NCBI GenBank assembly: GCA_023333565.1
Contig: JAJKFH010001094.1
Location: 372,001 to 436,000, forward strand
Direction: 5' to 3'
Length of the DNA: 64,000 bases
Source: Puffinus mauretanicus
Taxonomy: Eukaryota > Chordata > Aves > Procellariiformes > Procellariidae
This document shows, in pieces, positions 12,271 through 25,873 of this stretch (its first letter is position 1; each line of letters opens with the position of its first letter). The notes under the pieces were generated by a model, which had not been told where the DNA came from, ran no database searches, and worked only from the letters and a program-made list of their open reading frames with translations. Both the position numbers and the translations under genes were made by a program.

Positions 12271-15200
12271 CTTAAAACATGTTTTTTTAAAAATCAGCCT
12301 TGATTCTGTGTGCCTCCATTTCTGGTCTCTGTGGCCAGGACTTGTTATGCCTGATGCTAAGCAGAGGCAGCCAGCCACCAGTGCAGAGGAGATGAGCAGG
12401 AACCTCCACTGCGCAGTAATGTTCATACTCAAGCTGTGCACTTTAGTTGGAAACGACAAATTAGCAAATTGTCTTTACCTGTTTTCCCCAACAACATGGG
12501 CAATGAGCCACTCAGCTCTTATCTTGGAGACATTGCTGCCGAAGTGGAATTTCATTTGGGTGTTTTTCCTATGAGAGCTCCAGCAGCTAAGAAGTGAAGA
12601 GTTGTTTAAGGTAGTTTAAAATACCCAGGGAATGGCTAAGTCACAGTCACAACTGCTCACATCCAGATCTCTGACCTTCTAGGGGCTGCTGGCACATTAA
12701 CTGGAGTGCAATTTCCAAGGTCTGACTGAACTCTTCTACAACACAGGCACGTCAAGGTCCGCATTTTTATTCATCTCTGCAGCTGTGTTAATTCGGTGAG
12801 GTGACTTCGCTGGGTGACCGGGGGACCTGATGCACAGCAGACCTAGAGTGCTGGTTAATGTGGGGAATTTGAGTGTTTCAGACAAGCTGCCAATCACTCA
12901 GGTCCCTTCAAAGCTGTGCTAGGTTCACTGCCCTCTGCCCTGAATGTGGCTGAGCAACTATCAGTAAGTTACTAATGAGCTCATGCTTATGGCGGTGAGT
13001 TTTCTTCTTTGCTTTAGCATTCCAATTCTTACTTAAGGTCAAAAGTGGATCCCCAGCCATATAAAGCAATGCATTAGTTTTATGGTCCTCTGAGAGCACA
13101 CCCTGATGGCTGTACCCTTCACCCACGCATTCCTACCTCCTCCATTCCGCTGCTGTGCAACAGCTTCCTAAGGTCTGCCAGAAGCAAGTACTTAATGGGA
13201 TACATGCGGTGGAGGACGGGATAGCATGGTAACACCTGACACCAGGCCGTGGCAAACAGGGAAGGGAGCAGAGCACTTACCATTTCTGCTAGCAGTGATG
13301 TGCTTCACCCTTTCGTGCTAGGAGCCCACAAGGCAGCTTGTTCAAGCAACCATGCTGAAAGTGGGCAGCTTGCTGCTGCTGGGTGGTGAATGATGCAGCC
13401 ATGTGGGAGCCTGCCAAATGGCTCCATGGCTGCATCTGCCTTGTAGGCAGAGTGGGAGGCAGGAGCCTGGCAGAGAGCAGTGAGTGGCAGGCAGCCCAGG
13501 ACTCTTCAGCTTTGCTCATCTACACGACCTGTTCCACCTGCGGCTGGGCAGACTGTCCTCTCGACCTGACTTGTGAAGAGATGATGGTGAAAGCATAGGG
13601 ATGCACAGCGAGGGGACAGACCCCTGCTCTCAGTTTGGGGGTTGTTTCTTTCTTCTTTCTGTCTGTTGGCTTTGGGGTGGAGGAACTTCCAGCCTGATCA
13701 GAGCTGGAGGCCAAGCCTTTTCCAGAGCTGATGCAGTGGCAAAGTGGAAAACTGCTTGTCCCAGGCCACAGTTATGAGCTGCCATGTGGAGAGGTGACTG
13801 TGTGACTTAAGCCATTACAACTATGGCTCACCATCAACTGCTCCACCTTTTTGTCAAGCCATTAGGTTACACGTCGCAGCAGTGAAGGCAGAAATCATTC
13901 TGGGTTGGGCTTAAACTCAAGGATTTGGGCTTTTCTCAACTTTAGGCCAGACATAAAAGAGAGAGGGGTAGCTCACAGAGGGAAGCTGTCCCCACAATTG
14001 GCTCCAAAATGTTCCCAGACCTGCAGGCATCCATGTTATGCAGACTTTCAATCCAGGCAACAGCAGATTTGTGAAAGAGTTTGAATTCCATGTTCCCACA
14101 TCAGCCCTATGGTGCTCCCTCACACCCCGGCAAAACCAGAAGATCCCTGAGGAATGTTGACTACTTCCTGCAAGACCTGGGTGCCGGACACCCTGCTGCA
14201 GCTCTGTCCTGGGCCAGGGCTGCTTTATCGGCTGCTGCGGGGGCTTGCGTGGGCACCTCCGGATACAACCTTCCAGTGGTTTCAGCACCATGAACTGCAT
14301 CCCACAGCCGCCAGCCTCTTCACCCACCAACTTGCAGATGCGCAGTGTGATCGTCACATGGCCAGGAAAGGCTGCAGTGCCTCTCCGAGTCACAGCTCTC
14401 CTCTTGCTCCCCCAGATTTTAAGGTGTAAGATGCTTTCTCTACACACACGGCTTGAGCCATATAACACTCACGTTCAGACTTGCCGTTCCCTGCCGATCT
14501 GCACCTTCACACTGCTCCACAACGGTGTGCGACTGGAGACACCCCTTCCCCTCACACTATTTGCTTCCCCAAGCAACCCAAGTGCTACCCTCTCTATTTT
14601 TTATCCACTACAAGGGTCTGAACCCAGACTGCTGTACACACTGAGATGCCAAAACTGGTGGCCACAGGGAGCTGTGGGTGCTCAGAGCCCCGCAGAAGGT
14701 AGGGGCACCCCCCTGCCACTGAGCAGGGGTGGGAGCTTGGCTCCTTGCTTTCCCGTGTTTACAGGGCTGCCTGGTGAGCCAGGAGGGGGGAGGCCATGAG
14801 TCATGCAGCCGGTATGAGCACGTGGGTGGCACATTTTGCAGCAGATCATGTCTAGAGGATTAAGGCATGTGGCGACATGTATGCGACTGCTGTTCAGTCA
14901 GAGCCACTGCTGGAGCTCAGCATCAAGGGGAAGCCCGTGCAAACCTCCTCTCATAGACGTGCCCCTCTCTTTACCTGTCGCTGCAATCGATTGCCATAAG
15001 ATCAGCTTTCAAAGACGGCGAGTGGTTGGTATCGACTGAATAACTCCTTTCCATTTCATTTATTTAGATGAAAATACGAGCAGGTGGCACAAGGCTGCTT
15101 TTGCCACCACCGGTGTCTCTGTGGTACAGTGAACATCCCATCGGCAGAGCTGTCACAGACGCACGTGGAGCAGGTGGCTGCTTGAGACCCCGGAGGTCTG

Positions 15201-15599
15201 CACCCCCTGCTCTGCCCCGCATGCGACCAGGCAGCTGCCTGTTCGGCAGGACTTCGCGCAGTGCCGGGGCCCATGCTAGCATCCTTGTTGTATAAGAGGA
15301 GCCATATTAAGTCAACCCAGAGGTCTGTGTAGCTCATTATCCTGTCCCCAGTACCAGCCAGGCAGGGGACACCACGGGAGGCAGGAGGATGCCCTCTGCA
15401 TGCCCCGGCTGCGGGGCACTGGGCTGCACAGCCTGGGGCACCGCAAGCTGCATTTGCGCTCTCCCTGAGCAAAACCAAAGCCCCGGCCAGCAGCCCAAAC
15501 CAGGCGCTCAGGGAAGTATCTAAGACCAGGATGACCACATAGTGATGGTGCCTCCAGTGATCAGCAGCGCAGAGGCTTCCTGCAGCAGCAATGGCATCT
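12271..15599. other. Intergenic, partly GC-rich, no supported gene
   Basis: Between 13.9 and 15.5 kb the base composition rises and long open frames appear on both strands: 13917-14468 minus with 183 codons, 14245-14799 plus with 184, 15056-15538 minus with 160. They overlap each other, have no homology I recognise, and start or stop without convincing splice sites, so I do not call genes. A non-coding transcript cannot be excluded. Confidence 0.45.
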
Positions 15600-15790
15600 T
15601 TGGGTTTAAGAGCCCTTGATGGGTTTTCCTTCTAAGAAGGAGTCTAATAAAATTTTGAAGCCACGTAAGCTTTCAGTGTCCCTAACTTCCTGAGGAAAGG
15701 AGTTCCACAATTTACCTGTGTGTTGTGCGAAGAGGAATATCCCCGTGTTTGCTTTGAGCCTGCCCATATTTCTGGATGAGAACATGACAG
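15600..15790 (-). mobile_element. CR1 LINE 3' fragment, antisense
   Basis: The plus strand reads as the reverse complement of a CR1 3' region. Recognisable blocks are 'cccttgatgggttttccttc' near 15611, 'ttttgaagccacgtaagctt' near 15653, 'gaaaggagttccacaattta' near 15695 and 'tgtgttgtgcgaagaggaa' near 15719. These occur in the order expected for antisense amniote CR1. The copy is truncated on both sides and carries no coding capacity. Confidence 0.7.
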
Positions 15791-18700
15791 GGAGGCAGGG
15801 ACCTGGGACCAGTGTGCTGGTTTGGAGAGGCAGGATTCAGGCTAAGCAGATGGGGCTAAAGGATTCAAGATTCAGGATTAGATGGGGCTATTAAATGTGT
15901 CTCGGAGCAGTAGCTTTTAAAAAAATTATGTAAGTCCCCCAAACTAGCTTGGGTAAGCCATGCCTATTCAGGACAAACCTCCTGCCAGCATTACATGGAG
16001 CACTTTAGAATTAATTTGAAACCAGAATAGATAGTAGCAATCAGCAATAATATGTGCTTCAGAAGGATATTAGAAGTCAACTTCTCAGGAAAGCAGTGCT
16101 CCAGAATACCAGCTGCCACCATCTCACCCCTCAAAGAGAGGACAAGAGTAAGTCTGATCCCTTTGAAAGTGTTTAATAATCTCATGCTAATCAAGTATTC
16201 AGGGAAAAATATCTTTTACTGGGAAATTCTGCATCAAGGTGCCTATTAAAAGCCCAGAAAGTCATGTCCTTTCTCTGCCTCATTTGTACTAGCTTACGTG
16301 TGTTTCACATGCAGGCATTGCACCAGAAAGCAGAGGCCATGGCGGTGCAGATGGCTCACGACTGCAGGGCACCTGGGGTCTGTGCCTGGGCTTCAGCCTT
16401 TGGAAAACACACACCGAAACCTATAAAATTTCAAGGAGACAACCACTAGAAAAAAAACCCCATGAGGCTGTGGCTTATGTGAGTGGTCAGGGCCCACAGT
16501 ACTGCAGTTGTACCTGAGGTCAGGCAATCTGCAACCGAAAAAGCAGGGTGCAGGTAACATCCCGCAGGCAAGCTGCCCCTACCTAACCTCGGTCTGTGGA
16601 TGGGACCAAACAGTGGCCCACTGCGAGTTACACCTTGGCTTCTGCTCTGACTGAAGAGGACACGGGAGGATTTTGTTGCATGATAACTGGAGACACAGGA
16701 TACAGAACAAATGGGTACCTATGGATGACTTTTGCTAGAGCTACAGGTGAGACGCTCTCCTACCTCTTTTCTCTTAGTCCCCTATAATGTGCAGCATTTT
16801 CTTCCCTGATAACTCATCGTTCTCCCAAAGAAGCTTTAATGCCAAGGCAACTTTGACCATCTTATTAATCACTATATTCAAAGAAACAGCCTGTGCTATG
16901 GCACTAAACTATCAAGATCTAAGGGGAAAATTTTTACCCAACAGTAGCAGCGCAAGCACCTAAATTTCCTGTCTGTGTCTTGACAAAGCTGCAGATTGAG
17001 TCATGTTTCCTGACATATTAATAAAAAGGTTCGGTGCGTGGGAAAGGGGGAATGGGTGGTGTTTGTTCCTGCAGAGGAAAAACAGAGAAGCACCTTGGAG
17101 TTCACAGAATTTTCCAAGCCTCTTCCTCTGCTTATTTAAGAGATTTATTTTTTTTTTAATAAAAGCAAGTTTACAGAGATAGGAAGACAATAAAAGGCAG
17201 TGCCATTTCCTAGCTTGTTATTGCTGGATAAAGGTGACAGGCAGAACAAAATCACCCGCGTCCTTGTAATATTCCTCATTTGATTGCTTACAAATAAACC
17301 AGTTTAATAAAGGCTCTGAGATACAAATGTCACATGGCCATATTGACAGGAGCAAGGGAAAGGAGAACACAATAATCATGTTAGCTCTATCTCTCAGATT
17401 AATTAGCTAGATAAAATACGCGTTTACCTCATTCTAGACAGAAAAATATCATTTACCGACCAGCAGTTTAGGCAGGCATGCTACTGTTAAAAGCCAGACC
17501 CAGCTGATCCTAACTAGGTGGAAAAGATGAGACCTGCAGCCCCACTGAGGATGGGCTCCTCATCCTCTCTGCCACGGCAGCCCACCGTGGCGAGGCTCCC
17601 CCCGCTCCTCCTTCGGCTCCAGACAGGAGCCGCTGCAGGAAACAGTGGGTCCATTTTACCCCCCTAAGTATGTTTCCCTAGGACTCAGCATACCTGTATT
17701 TAAGAAAGTCCACCACTGGGGATGTTTTATCACTGTGGTTTCACTGTGTAACCCGTGAAACTTTAGCTGCAGCGGGGGTCACAGCTGGAGGATGCAGCCT
17801 GGACCCCACCGTCGGCCTCCTGCCCACTGCCGCCTCGGCTGCCCCTCAGGACACCTCGTCCTAAACACCGGCTTGGGTCTTGTCAGAAGCGTGTCACAGT
17901 TTAAACCAAACAAGATCTGTCTTTATTCTGTGACAAACTGCAGTCTCAGGCCATAAGAAATCATTGAACTAATATTGCACCAGCTCAGTGGGGGGAAAGC
18001 AGCACACCCAACCCTAACCTCAGCTCAGGCGAAATTACATGACACCAGATTTCTTTTTTAATACTGTGGCATTAGTTGCTGAAATCAAGGCAACATTTTC
18101 CATAACTTTTTCATGGTCAAGCATTGAGAAATTATTTTTCATAAACATAAGACCTTACAGCAGGGAATAGATCAACTTGGACTTCACATGATAATGCCAA
18201 AATCTCAAAAAAAATCCTGCTTAGGCACTCAGAAGATGCCTTGAGATATCTGAAGCGCTAAGCAAAGTGCAGCCTTCCTGAGGGATCACCAGATGATGTG
18301 TGGAGGAGGGTGTTGCTCAGAAGCACCTTGGGTTTCAACAGCTCCGTATTTGAGGTCAGTGGGTCTCAGGGTCGGTGCCAGGTTCCCGGGGTTGGTTTGG
18401 CAGGTGTGATGGCGGATGCGTTTCCTCTTCCCGGTGCTGAGGAGGATGGGAACCCAGCTTCCACGGGTCAACAAGGATGCTGCAAACACCTTCTCATCGC
18501 TCTGCTTGAAAGAGTCCAAGGGGAAAAATATACGTGGAAACAGATACCTCCATACTGCTGCTGACCTAAACCCGTTTTCAATGAAAAATGAAGCGTTGTG
18601 CCTTCCTGTCATAAGGCAGGAGGCTGGAACATGGCCTCGCAAGTAAAGGCAAGGTAATTTTTGTGAATAAGATGACAGGAAAACGGCCAGAGTTAAAGGC

Positions 18701-21700
18701 ACATATTTTATCTATAACTCCAGAGGCCAGAGGAGCACCAGATGCCTGAAACTGCCTGGTTCGTCCAAGTGAAACTAATAACTACAGGGAAACAATGCTG
18801 TTGTGAGCTGGTCCTGACCTTCCCAGAACCTTCCCCCGTGTCACAGCCGAGCTCCTTTCAGCCTCCTCCCTGCTCATCGTTCAAGGACTCGGCTTTGGGT
18901 ATAACATTTATGCTGGGAAAATCATTCATAAAGCTGTATTGCAGCTTCTCACACCGAGCCATTTTGGGAATAAGCCGAGTAGGTATTTGATTCAACCTCT
19001 TCTCCCCTCCTGAAACACAAGGTGTTCCAGGTTTTATACTAAAAACCCCAGTAAATACATACAGTAATAGCTATAAGATTTGATGAGGTGAACGTTTCTG
19101 AGTGGGTGCACCATCTCACCCCCCTGCCTCCACCCGAGGTGGGCAAGGCCAGGGCAGGGCAACGCTTGCCCAGAGGCGGCAGAGACGGGCCTCATGGCTG
19201 GCTCTGTTTACAGCCCAACCCGGGCTGCGAGTGCACAGCCCCGACCAAAGCGGCAGCTGCACCGCTTGCTTTTATTAAAGTCTTTCATTGCACAATTGAT
19301 CTCTGTGTGAACCCTTGGGAAGCAGCAGATGCAGGAAGTTCAAACCGATGCTTTCAATAACCTTGGATTAATGATAAATAGTCATGTATAACTGATACAG
19401 GTGATCACACAGCTCCACTTTATGCCTATGGAAATGTCTGTTCTGGCTGCAAAGTCAGGCCCCCAGTCCTCAGACAACCTTTATGTCCCTCCCTGGTCTC
19501 CACAGGCAGAGGCAGGATTTTTGGACTGTAAACAGGCCCCAGCTGCGCCCGGCCCTGGTGGGTGTTCAGCCCCTGGGTCCAGCAGCAGAGGTGGCATCAC
19601 CCCCACCTCCTCCACAGGCAGCACTGCTTTGGTTTCCAGCTTGGAAGCAGAATTTTGGACAACTTCCCCTACTGCTATCCTCCAAAAACACCATGTGCGA
19701 TTAGACCTTCCCCATCAAGGTAAGGCTTTATGGCCACACACGTCGCTGATGAAGTGGGTGCGTCTTGGTGCCTGCTCCCATACCGCCCGGCGTGAGGCAG
19801 CAGTTCCCGCTCCCGAGACTGCAGGATGGAGTCACTGGAGTCCGCGATGCCAGACTGGCTGCCCGGGGTCTGGCAGCGGCCTCCATGGGGCCACAGCCGC
19901 ACACTTGCAGGCCGAGGTGCCTTCCACCATCTGCGTGGCTCTCCGAAGAAGGGAGCGTGGATGCAGCGCTGTGAAAGCAAAGCCTTCATGGGTTTTCTGA
20001 AGTAAAGGCTGGGGAAGTTTGTATGTGAACAGCTTGAGTGTCCCATAAAGTTCAAAGTCATGTCCCACTAAGTTAGCAGGGCCCAGAAGAATCAAGGCTT
20101 TCCAAAACAAAACTCAGACTCCTTCCTTCAGGTGCATAAATACATATTTAGGAGATCCCACGTGTGGAAAGTCTCTATCCGCATATCCAGTTGGCAGAAA
20201 CTGGTAGGCAATTCAAGCTGAGCTGGCTTTATTGTACAGGGAAGCTTTGAACATCAGCATGAACAGCTGAGGAAATACTAATTTCTGCTCCTTGTTTCAT
20301 CTGCTGCATCTGTGCAACCTCCCGAGCCGTCGCAGCAGCAGTGACACTGGCAGGCTCCCTCCCAGCTTGCCAGGGATGCTGCAATGGAGACGGCACGCTC
20401 ACAGGCAGGGATCTCCTCCAGCACCTACCTGTTTGGGCAGAAAACTGGCATTTCCCATCTCTCATCCAGCAGAATATGTTTTCTAATTACAAATTAAACA
20501 CTAATTGTGAATCATTATGTTTTCTTGCCACTAAAGATATCAACGCAAATGCTTTCAACAAGCTTCTGAATTTTTTTAATAGAACAATTTAGGACTTAAT
20601 TATTGCTTGAATTCACATATAAATAATTATCTCTATTCCAGATTGCTGTGAGACACTGGTGTTAAGGTGATATTTTCTTTATAAGCTTTTGAGAAAACAT
20701 ACCAAGTACATTAGCACAAGACTGGAGAAAGTGCTGTCTTTGATAATGTTCTTCACTACGAATGCCAAAACAGACTCCTTTTCTGTGTGAATAAAACAAC
20801 ATTCACTCTATCCCATTCCTCCAAGCCCAGATCTTCCCTATATCGTATCAGGTATTTTGCTGCAATTGATTAATTACAGCTTTGGTAGCTATAGCGAATG
20901 AGAACATAATTTTCTTATCAAAGACCTTTAACAAACACACCTGCTTGATTTTGCAGAACATCTGGAGCCCATCCACTTGCTGCTGCACAGCTCAGACTCC
21001 TGCTTGTTTATGTCCTCTTCCAGTTTCTCTTCAACAAATGTGGACTCAAAATACAATTTGCCTGATGTGAACTGGACCTGCAAACATGAAAAGCTGCACA
21101 TGCCACATCTGTCTGAAAGGAGTTAAATTCCAGCACAGGAAGGGTCCATTTTAGACAAAACACCCATCCATGCTTCTGATTCCTTGATTGGAGCAGTCCA
21201 AGTCATGGCACAAAAAGGTCATTCCTTCTCTTCTATTACCTTTTATTTTCTCACAAGAAGTCTCTTACATGAGATTTGACCCATCAGACTTTCAACCACA
21301 TCATTAGCAGAGTTTATTAATCATAAATCAGCAGCTCTTGTTTTTTTTTCCTCCAACGTGAAAAGTGTCTTTGTGCTCCCAGCCCAAGCTTTTCCCTCGC
21401 CTTGATTCACTTACGTCTTGGATCTATTCAACAGTCCATGATACCCCCAGTTCCCTGAGCTGCCCGTAGCATTGGATACTTCCTCTGAACAGCTTGCACT
21501 GACTCCTTGATGTACAAGCATTTAATTCAAGTGATACCGGCAGGAAGCAACATGAGGTAGGGAGAGCTCAGAAGATTATTCCGCTATTTGTGGAATTCAG
21601 TGGTGGGGTCCGGTTCTGCCAGCAGCCCAACATCAGGTACTGCAAGATACAGATTAAATACATGAGTGCATATTTGAAAGGAAACTATATAGTCTAAAAG

Positions 21701-24465
21701 AATTGCTTATATGCATGCACCTGGATGCCTGCTAGAATAATGCAGATAATTTTGGGAGCTACTATTCATCTCTCATAATTTCTCATTTGCTGACATCTGT
21801 CTGCCTGTTTCTAAGTCAAGGCTTTCTAAACTCAAGCCGAGGGCAAGACGGTAACATACAGAGGAAAGCAATTGAAATTCTAATGAATTCTCTGTATTAC
21901 TCATAAAAATTGCCTTACAGTTTTATGGCTAAATACCTAGCAACACATTCACGGCAAATCTTACAACCAGGCCGCAATCGGTCAGCAAAGAAGGGAAGCA
22001 AATAAATCCATTCTCTGCGGTAAAGCAACATCTGTCTCATCTATATTGACGAGAAATTAGTAAATTAATTCTGTGCAAGTCTGATTTCCCACTTGTTAAT
22101 GTTATCTGCAATCAAGCAATAGAGTCACTTCCTTCTTACAGGGTCTTGGTATACATATGGCTGACCTAGCACAGTAAAGAGAGCAGAGAGATCAGGTAAC
22201 AGCAAACCAAGGTGGCAAAGAGAAGTTTGTTGTCACGCGAGGGCTTGTGAGTATTCACACGAAGTCCTCCTTTGCAGAACCCCAAATCTGGCACCGAGTA
22301 CATCTATCTAATTGAACGTGTACCAAGATGACCAGCGTCTGAAAGAAATAGGCCTTTTCTAGGCTGCAAAATATCAGATAAAGAGTAGTCTTGCTCTTGC
22401 TACCCATCCTACCTCCCTCTGCAGCCTCCTCCGCCTGAGCAGCTGCCACCCTTGCCTGTGGTCTGCCAGCTGCTCCCCCCGAGCCCGCTGCCGGCCATCC
22501 CAGAGGGGACATCTCCTCTCACCCCCTTCCAGAAAGCCGGCATAATGCGCTCTGCCCTTCTGACCATAGCACGTAAACTGAGCATAAATGAGGAGGGGGA
22601 AAATAAATATAAATAAATAATCTGATGCTCCCTATCAACCCTCTCTTCCTCATTTTTCATCCTTTTTATTCTTTCAAGGTTATGCTTGGTACCCAGAGCA
22701 GTTTGAGTCCTAGCAGGAAGGAAATGAAAAAGGACTTTTCTTCAGCCACACAATAGTCTATTGTGCTCTCAAGACAGTGAGATACTGCAGCTGAGACAAA
22801 TATGCCTATCTTCTGCGAGTTGTTATTACAGCCATTTATTTCTGGTGCTAGGCTACAGAGCATGGAAAGATACGCTCAGCATTTGTAAAATATTTTTTAA
22901 AACCCTAAATTGCTATGCTGGTCTCTGGTGCCGGGGTAGTTTAACTGCCCAGCAGTATGATAGTCCCTTAAGAACAGACTTGGCACTTGGAATATCCCTC
23001 CCGCCACTTAAGATATAGGCTAACAGAAGCTTCTTGTTCACTCCAAAGCCATCTGTTCAGTAAAGCAACCTCCTGACACCATTAGGAGCTGCTTGTGGAA
23101 ATAGTGTCCTTATGTCACCTTTGACCCATAGCTGTGGCACACTTTGCAAATCTATACAGATGACATTGGAGCCGAACATTGCTAATCCGAGGCAGGAAGT
23201 ATATCTTACTGTTCAACTCAAAATTTGACATTTATATTCAGATGGACTCTTGTGTGTTCTTGCACTGCATCATGTGCAGCTTATTAAAATGAATTATGGG
23301 GGCAAAACTCCAGTGTGCTTAAACAAAAGCTTTAAGGATTAGTTCTTTATATTTCTTGTATAGCTCTGAAACAGTTTAACACCATAATAAAGGCTTTTCA
23401 TACTCTTCATGCTTTAAAGAGAGCTTTAAAGGTGTTTACATAAACTGTAGTATAGCCTTTAGTGGCACAGTAGCATTTGTTTCCTCAACCCACGTTACTC
23501 TCCACACTAAACAGCCCTTTGTCTGACAAGGAATTGCAACTGTAAGCTGTGTACTTCCAGGTTTTTTACTAGGTGAAAACACACCGATTCACAGTTTGGT
23601 TGTTAACATCACACCTTTTTAAAATCAGAATATAATCAGGTACTCAAACAGCCGTGCCCTTCTTTTACAAGTATTAAAAAAAAAAAAAGAGGAAAATTAA
23701 TAGATGGTAAAGATGGGAACTGAAGTTACAACAAGAAAAGTATGTTATACATCATTTCATGGACAAGAAATAAAACCAGAAACATCTTAGCAACACATAC
23801 AGAGGTCAGGAACACAAGTCTGATGCTACTCCAGTGCCCTGCACTAAAGACATTATTCTCAACTCTAAGACATCACAGGGGTCAACACTCGCTAAGCCCA
23901 AACTGATGCTGGAATACAAGAGCCTAGTTCAAAGGCAAAAGTCAGCAGGAATCTTCCAGTGTCTACCCCTGTAAAATTTCTAGCATAAAATCTGGAAGAA
24001 CTGAAGAAAAGAATACTAATCTATGATAAAGGTTTCTAGAAGCACTGTAGCAGCTTTAGTAAGCTTAAAAAAAAAAAAAGTATCTGTGGATTCCAAGAGG
24101 TGATCTCTACAAAAAAGGAAGTATCAAAAAGGAAGGAAAAAGAGAAAAACATAGGGAGAAAGGAAGCAAGAATAGATGTGCAGTTGGTGTGATGTCAGCA
24201 AAGATATAAGGGGTTTATACCATTAAGAATGTTCCCCCCAAATTGTCACAGTATACTGGAGTATCCAAAGATTGAGTCATTTGGAAGTTTTAAATGAAAA
24301 AAAATGCATACGTATAGAAAAAGATTGTACAAACGACCTCACCTGATCTCCTTCTACAGCAATCAGCTCTCCCCAGGGTTCAAAAGTGGCTTATATCAGA
24401 ATTGAAAAGAAAACAGGCAACAGGAATTAGGCAAAGTGCAGCAAATGTGACAGAGGGCAGGCACA
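15791..24465. other. Intergenic region downstream of GOLGA5
   Basis: No exon is recognised. GC-rich patches at 17.5-17.9 and 19.1-20.0 kb give chance-like frames; the longest is 19401-20000, plus, 199 codons, overlapped by minus-strand frames of 128 and 92 codons. The rest (20.5-24.4 kb) is AT-rich, with scattered poly-A/T tracts and a purine-rich run at about 24110-24170. In other amniotes CHGA follows GOLGA5, but no chromogranin signal peptide or exon could be found here. Confidence 0.5.
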
Positions 24466-24469
24466 CAGC

Positions 24470-25792
24470 TTACAGTAAATGCTCTTTTATTACTTAGTTC
24501 ATCAAAACATTTCAGTTTTCTGTGCAAGACCTGAATCAGAGCAGCAATACAGTCATTTGTCTACTGTAACATTTCCATAGGAGTTAGCATGACAGACTTT
24601 GTGCACAGGACTAACGCTTAGTGTGTTCAAGTCACATGAAAACTGAACTGTAGTCTTAAGAGCAGGCGCGACAAATTGCTTGTAGTCATCGTTTCATTAC
24701 TCAGCTTTGAGCACCACACAAGAAAACAATAAATTGCTTAGGGAAAGAAAGTGACCTTGTATTATTATGTATTGAGAATTCATAATTGCAGAATGCCACA
24801 GTCTAACGATAGAACTATTACAGTAGGTTTGGTTTGGTATTATGGGGTTTACAATAAATATTTGATGAGGTTTGTTTATTAGTATATCTGGTAAGTGTTT
24901 AGACAGGAGAAGTTTTTGATGTTTTGATAGATTTTGTATAGAAATAGTTTAATTAAGTACCCAAAGCTTTAGAAAATAAATATTTTGATGAATATAAGAT
25001 CTGATTAAGACACGTAGTAATGAGAGAGGTATAAGAAAATGCAGTTAAAATATATAAATTTCAAGTGCAAAAAGAAACACCATTATTTCTAAAGAGTTTG
25101 AACCTTCTTTCTCAAAACCATCTCTCTCTTTCTCTAATAAAGCTAAAATACCAGCCTTTAAATAGGCAGTGCCACTATTCAGCTGGTAGGGAAGATACAT
25201 CTATTGCACTAGAAGTACAAAGCTAAGAAGAATGCGTATTTTATTTTTAAACTTATTTACAAAAAGATATTGCACCAATCCATTGTCCTTTTTTCAGTTT
25301 AACACGTTAAGGAAAAGCCTATTATTTACAAAGTTAAAAACAGAAGTGCAAAAGCAGACTAAAAGAAACCAGAAAGAATAAAGTTTATTTAAATTGCTAA
25401 GTACAGTTTATTACCTGACCATAGCCCACATCCAGTATGATCTAAAATAGTTTGTATCATGTATATCTGTAATTTCAGAAATCCTTGCATTTCTCTGTAG
25501 GTGCAACCCTTATCTTTTACACTAACCACTAGCAGGTCTACGTAAAATATAAAGGCTAACCATAGTTTAACTTAATAGCTTTATTTCTCCAGGAAAGTGA
25601 CGCTCCTTTAGGTAAATTGAAAAAGGTATATAGTATTATACATGTATTTGAAAAGTAGCGATAAATCTGGCATGATGGTTTTCATTCTTCCTAAAAACCG
25701 TGAGGAAAAGTTTGCTGATATTTCAGGACTGATTATTCTAAAGACACTGCCAGTCCAAATGACGTTAGCACAGCATATGGTCCTGTCTCAGT
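24470..25792 (-). other. GOLGA5: GOLGA5 3' UTR (extent inferred)
   Basis: AT-rich sequence directly downstream of the GOLGA5 stop codon, without splice-like interruption or another gene. The right border is certain because it follows the stop codon. The left border depends on which of several AATAAA signals is used and is set here at the most distal well-formed one. A shorter UTR ending near 25560 is equally possible for some transcripts. Confidence 0.5.
24486..24491 (-). promoter_or_regulatory. GOLGA5: Candidate distal poly(A) signal of GOLGA5
   Basis: AATAAA on the minus strand, about 1.3 kb past the stop codon. It is followed in transcript sense by a TGT/GTGTG-containing stretch (about 24475-24460) like a downstream U/GU element. 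Upstream alternatives in the same orientation are at 25580-25585, 25407-25412, 25384-25389 and 25240-25245. Which is used cannot be told from sequence alone. Confidence 0.45.
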
Positions 25793-25873
25793 CTATCTGC
25801 CACTGGGACCGTCATGATGCATTTCTGGGGTGTAGGTAAGTAGAACAATCATGACCCAGAGATGAAGCAATGC
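25793..25873 (-). CDS. GOLGA5: GOLGA5 last coding exon (residues 711-736 and stop)
   Basis: Begins after an excellent acceptor (long pyrimidine tract then CCCAG) in phase 0. It encodes ALLHLWVMIVLLTYTPEMHH and ends in GPSGR-stop (TAG at 25795-25793). This is the second half of the membrane anchor plus the short lumenal tail. The tail differs from the mammalian one I know (HHDQPYGK) only in its last residues. Confidence 0.95.
   Translation of the reverse strand, partial: ALLHLWVMIVLLTYTPEMHHDGPSGR

Noticed and set aside
15056..15538. 160-codon minus-strand frame with a hydrophobic start, considered as CHGA exon 1
   Set aside because: It does not resemble a chromogranin signal peptide or its following cysteine loop, and no fitting donor was found.
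19401..20000. 199-codon plus-strand frame in a GC-rich patch
   Set aside because: No recognisable motif, and it is overlapped by comparable frames on the other strand. The composition explains the lack of stops.
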